Both the position numbers and the translations under genes were made by a program. This document shows, one piece after another, positions 62,664 through 64,000 of a DNA stretch of 64,000 nt. The DNA is taken from the NCBI RefSeq assembly GCF_900110615.1, contig NZ_FOEI01000001.1, positions 248,001-312,000 on the forward strand, written 5' to 3'. The notes under the pieces are model-generated. The model was not told the DNA's origin. It saw only the letters and a list, made by a program, of their open reading frames with translations, and searched no databases. Position 1 is the first letter of the stretch; the number at the start of each line of letters is the position of its first letter. The DNA comes from Flavobacterium urocaniciphilum. GTDB lineage: Bacteria > Bacteroidota > Bacteroidia > Flavobacteriales > Flavobacteriaceae.

Positions 62664-63125
62664 ATGGAGTTTACACCAGCAAAGCTTAATGCTTTTATGT
62701 TTTTTAAATTACCTTCTGCTTATTGGAGTGGTGTTAGAGTAAAAACTATATCTTCAACAATTTGTCAAACCACTGTGAAATATAAATGGTTCAATCAGAA
62801 TCCTTTTAAATCGATGTATTTTGCGGTTCAAGCTATGGCTGCAGAATTTACAACAGGAGCTTTGGTGATGTTTCAAATTAAGCAAAGTGGAAAAAATATT
62901 TCAATGTTAGTGGCTCAAAACAAAGCTGTTTTTACCAAAAAAGCTACTGGAAGAATTACTTTTACTTGTAATCAAGGTGATTTAATTGCTTCAGTAATTC
63001 AAAAAGCAATTGAAACCAATGAAGGTCAAACAGTATGGTTAACATCAATTGGTGTAAATGAAAATGGTGAGCAAGTTTCAGAAATGCAATTTGAATGGAC
63101 GATAAAAGCAAGAAGTAATAAATAG
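62664..63125 (+). CDS. DUF4442 hotdog-fold protein (thioesterase-like)
   Basis: 153 residues. The DUF4442 pattern is visible: KLNAFMFFKLPSAYWSGVRV, YKWFNQNPFKSMYFAVQAMA and AAEFTTGALVMFQIKQSGKN. The family shares the hotdog fold of acyl-CoA thioesterases, but activity is unproven. Divergent from the PadR gene, with shared regulatory region. Confidence 0.85.
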   Translation: MEFTPAKLNAFMFFKLPSAYWSGVRVKTISSTICQTTVKYKWFNQNPFKSMYFAVQAMAAEFTTGALVMFQIKQSGKNISMLVAQNKAVFTKKATGRITFTCNQGDLIASVIQKAIETNEGQTVWLTSIGVNENGEQVSEMQFEWTIKARSNK

Positions 63126-63127
63126 TT

Positions 63128-63153
63128 GTTAATGTTCGTTAATCTTAGTTAAT
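63128..63153. repeat. Three GTTAAT repeats with 10-bp period
   Basis: GTTAAT begins at 63128, 63138 and 63148, each followed by a T-rich tail (GTT or CTT). It lies between the DUF4442 stop and the epimerase start, on one face of the helix. Confidence 0.45.
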
Positions 63154-63208
63154 GTTTAAAAGAACCTTACTAAGTTATTGTAAATTTATACTTTAAATAA
63201 AATTTCAA

Positions 63209-64000
63209 ATGAATATTCTAATAACAGGTGCTACAGGTTTGGTGGGGAAAAAGTTAGTAGCAACACTTCGTAAAGAACATCATGTTGTACATTATTTAAC
63301 TACTTCCAAATCTAAACTTCTAGAGAAAAAAAATTATAAAGGATTTTATTGGAATCCAATTTCAGGTGAAATTGATACAGCTGCCTTTCAAGATGTTGAA
63401 GTAATTATACATTTGGCGGGTGCTTCTATTTCTAAAAAATGGACAAAATCATATAAGAAAGAAATTTTTGAAAGTAGAATCAATGGTGCCAATTTAATTT
63501 TTAATACGTTAAATCAAATTCCACATACTGTAAAACGATTTGTATCTGCATCTGCAATTGGTATTTATCCAAACGATTTACATCAAGTATATTCTGAAAC
63601 GAATTCAAGTATAGACGATTCTTTTTTAGGTGAAGTGACTCAAGCTTGGGAAATGAGTGCACATCAATTTAAAAATTTAAATATTGCCGTTACTATTGTA
63701 AGAATTGGAGTAGTTTTAGCTAAAGAATCAGGTGCTTTAGTTGAAATGGCTAAACCAATAAGATATGGTTTTGGGTCAGCATTAGGCACAGGAAATCAAT
63801 TTGTTTCGTGGATTCATATTGACGATTTGGTGGCGCTTTTTAAATATGTTTTAGATAAAAATTTGCATGGAATTTATAATGCTGTTTCTCCATATCCTGT
63901 AACCAATAAAGAACTTACTGTAGCAATAGCAAAAACACTACATAAACCTCTTTTTTTACCCAAAGTTCCAGTAATTGTTTTGAAATTAATGCTTGGCGAA
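63209..64000 (+). CDS. TIGR01777 family epimerase/NAD-binding protein (YfcH-like), 5' part
   Basis: The first 264 residues of a SDR-superfamily protein, cut by the window edge. Rossmann motif MNILITGATGLVGKKLVATL, VEVIIHLAGASISKKWTKSY, KRFVSASAIGIYPND, and FVSWIHIDDLVALFKYVLDK are typical of TIGR01777/YfcH (usual length about 300). Reaction unknown. The leader contains three GTTAAT repeats with 10-bp period at 63128-63153. Confidence 0.93.
   Translation, partial: MNILITGATGLVGKKLVATLRKEHHVVHYLTTSKSKLLEKKNYKGFYWNPISGEIDTAAFQDVEVIIHLAGASISKKWTKSYKKEIFESRINGANLIFNTLNQIPHTVKRFVSASAIGIYPNDLHQVYSETNSSIDDSFLGEVTQAWEMSAHQFKNLNIAVTIVRIGVVLAKESGALVEMAKPIRYGFGSALGTGNQFVSWIHIDDLVALFKYVLDKNLHGIYNAVSPYPVTNKELTVAIAKTLHKPLFLPKVPVIVLKLMLGE

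Overview
The window is a chromosomal segment of a flavobacterium (phylum Bacteroidota, close to Flavobacterium). The evidence is consistent: the DNA is clearly AT-rich, genes lack Shine-Dalgarno sequences, many starts are preceded by the Bacteroidota -7 box TAnnTTTG, several large exported proteins end in type IX secretion (T9SS) sorting domains, and many genes belong to families typical of this group (DUF4252, DUF5777, GIN/DUF2807, PspC, TonB receptors). No tRNA, rRNA, CRISPR array, insertion sequence or prophage was seen. The first gene (monomeric isocitrate dehydrogenase) and the last (TIGR01777-type epimerase) run off the ends.

Region by region: 1-7.4 kb is housekeeping (icd, rplS with a leader RNA, tgt, a LptF/LptG permease, an EamA exporter, accA, dnaB). 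7.4-24 kb is a signalling and surface region. It starts with a membrane protein / histidine kinase / NarL-type regulator operon, followed by an exported protein behind a three-copy operator-like repeat. Two paralogous modules follow, each made of a TPR histidine kinase, a LytTR regulator and a giant T9SS-secreted LamG/Ig-like protein. 24-31.3 kb holds envelope genes: a c-type cytochrome, YceI, DUF4412-like, OB-fold and DUF5777 proteins, a KirBac-type potassium channel, a FG-GAP/UnbV T9SS protein and a diheme cytochrome lipoprotein. 31.3-34.3 kb has a thioesterase, rmuC and an rRNA pseudouridine synthase.

34.3-51.3 kb is a cofactor island. A BtuFCD-like ABC importer stands divergently to CobU, a Dph6-like ATP pyrophosphatase, a BluB-CobT fusion, CobS and CobC. 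Then comes a TPP riboswitch driving thiS-thiC-tenI-like-thiD-thiE-thiG-thiH-thiF, and a cobalamin riboswitch driving a BtuB-like TonB receptor. No corrin-ring genes are present, so the set reads as uptake and salvage of cobinamide or other corrinoids with remodelling of the lower ligand. 51.3-62.4 kb has a DUF4252 pair, an XRE/DUF2975 pair, DUF983 divergent from an AraC regulator, a GH92 mannosidase, and a PadR-PspC-GIN envelope module. DUF4442 and the epimerase close the window.

The most interesting unexplained material is: the duplicated kinase/LytTR/adhesin modules with degenerate kinase ATP lids and a strict 21-bp direct-repeat array before the first adhesin; the three 24-26 bp repeats before the gene at 10285; very small ORFs at 9897-10108 and 60164-60238; three genes that look leaderless with identical box-to-start spacing; zinc-site losses in Tgt and ThiF; and dispersed intergenic phrase repeats, one of which encodes the C-terminus of a gene.
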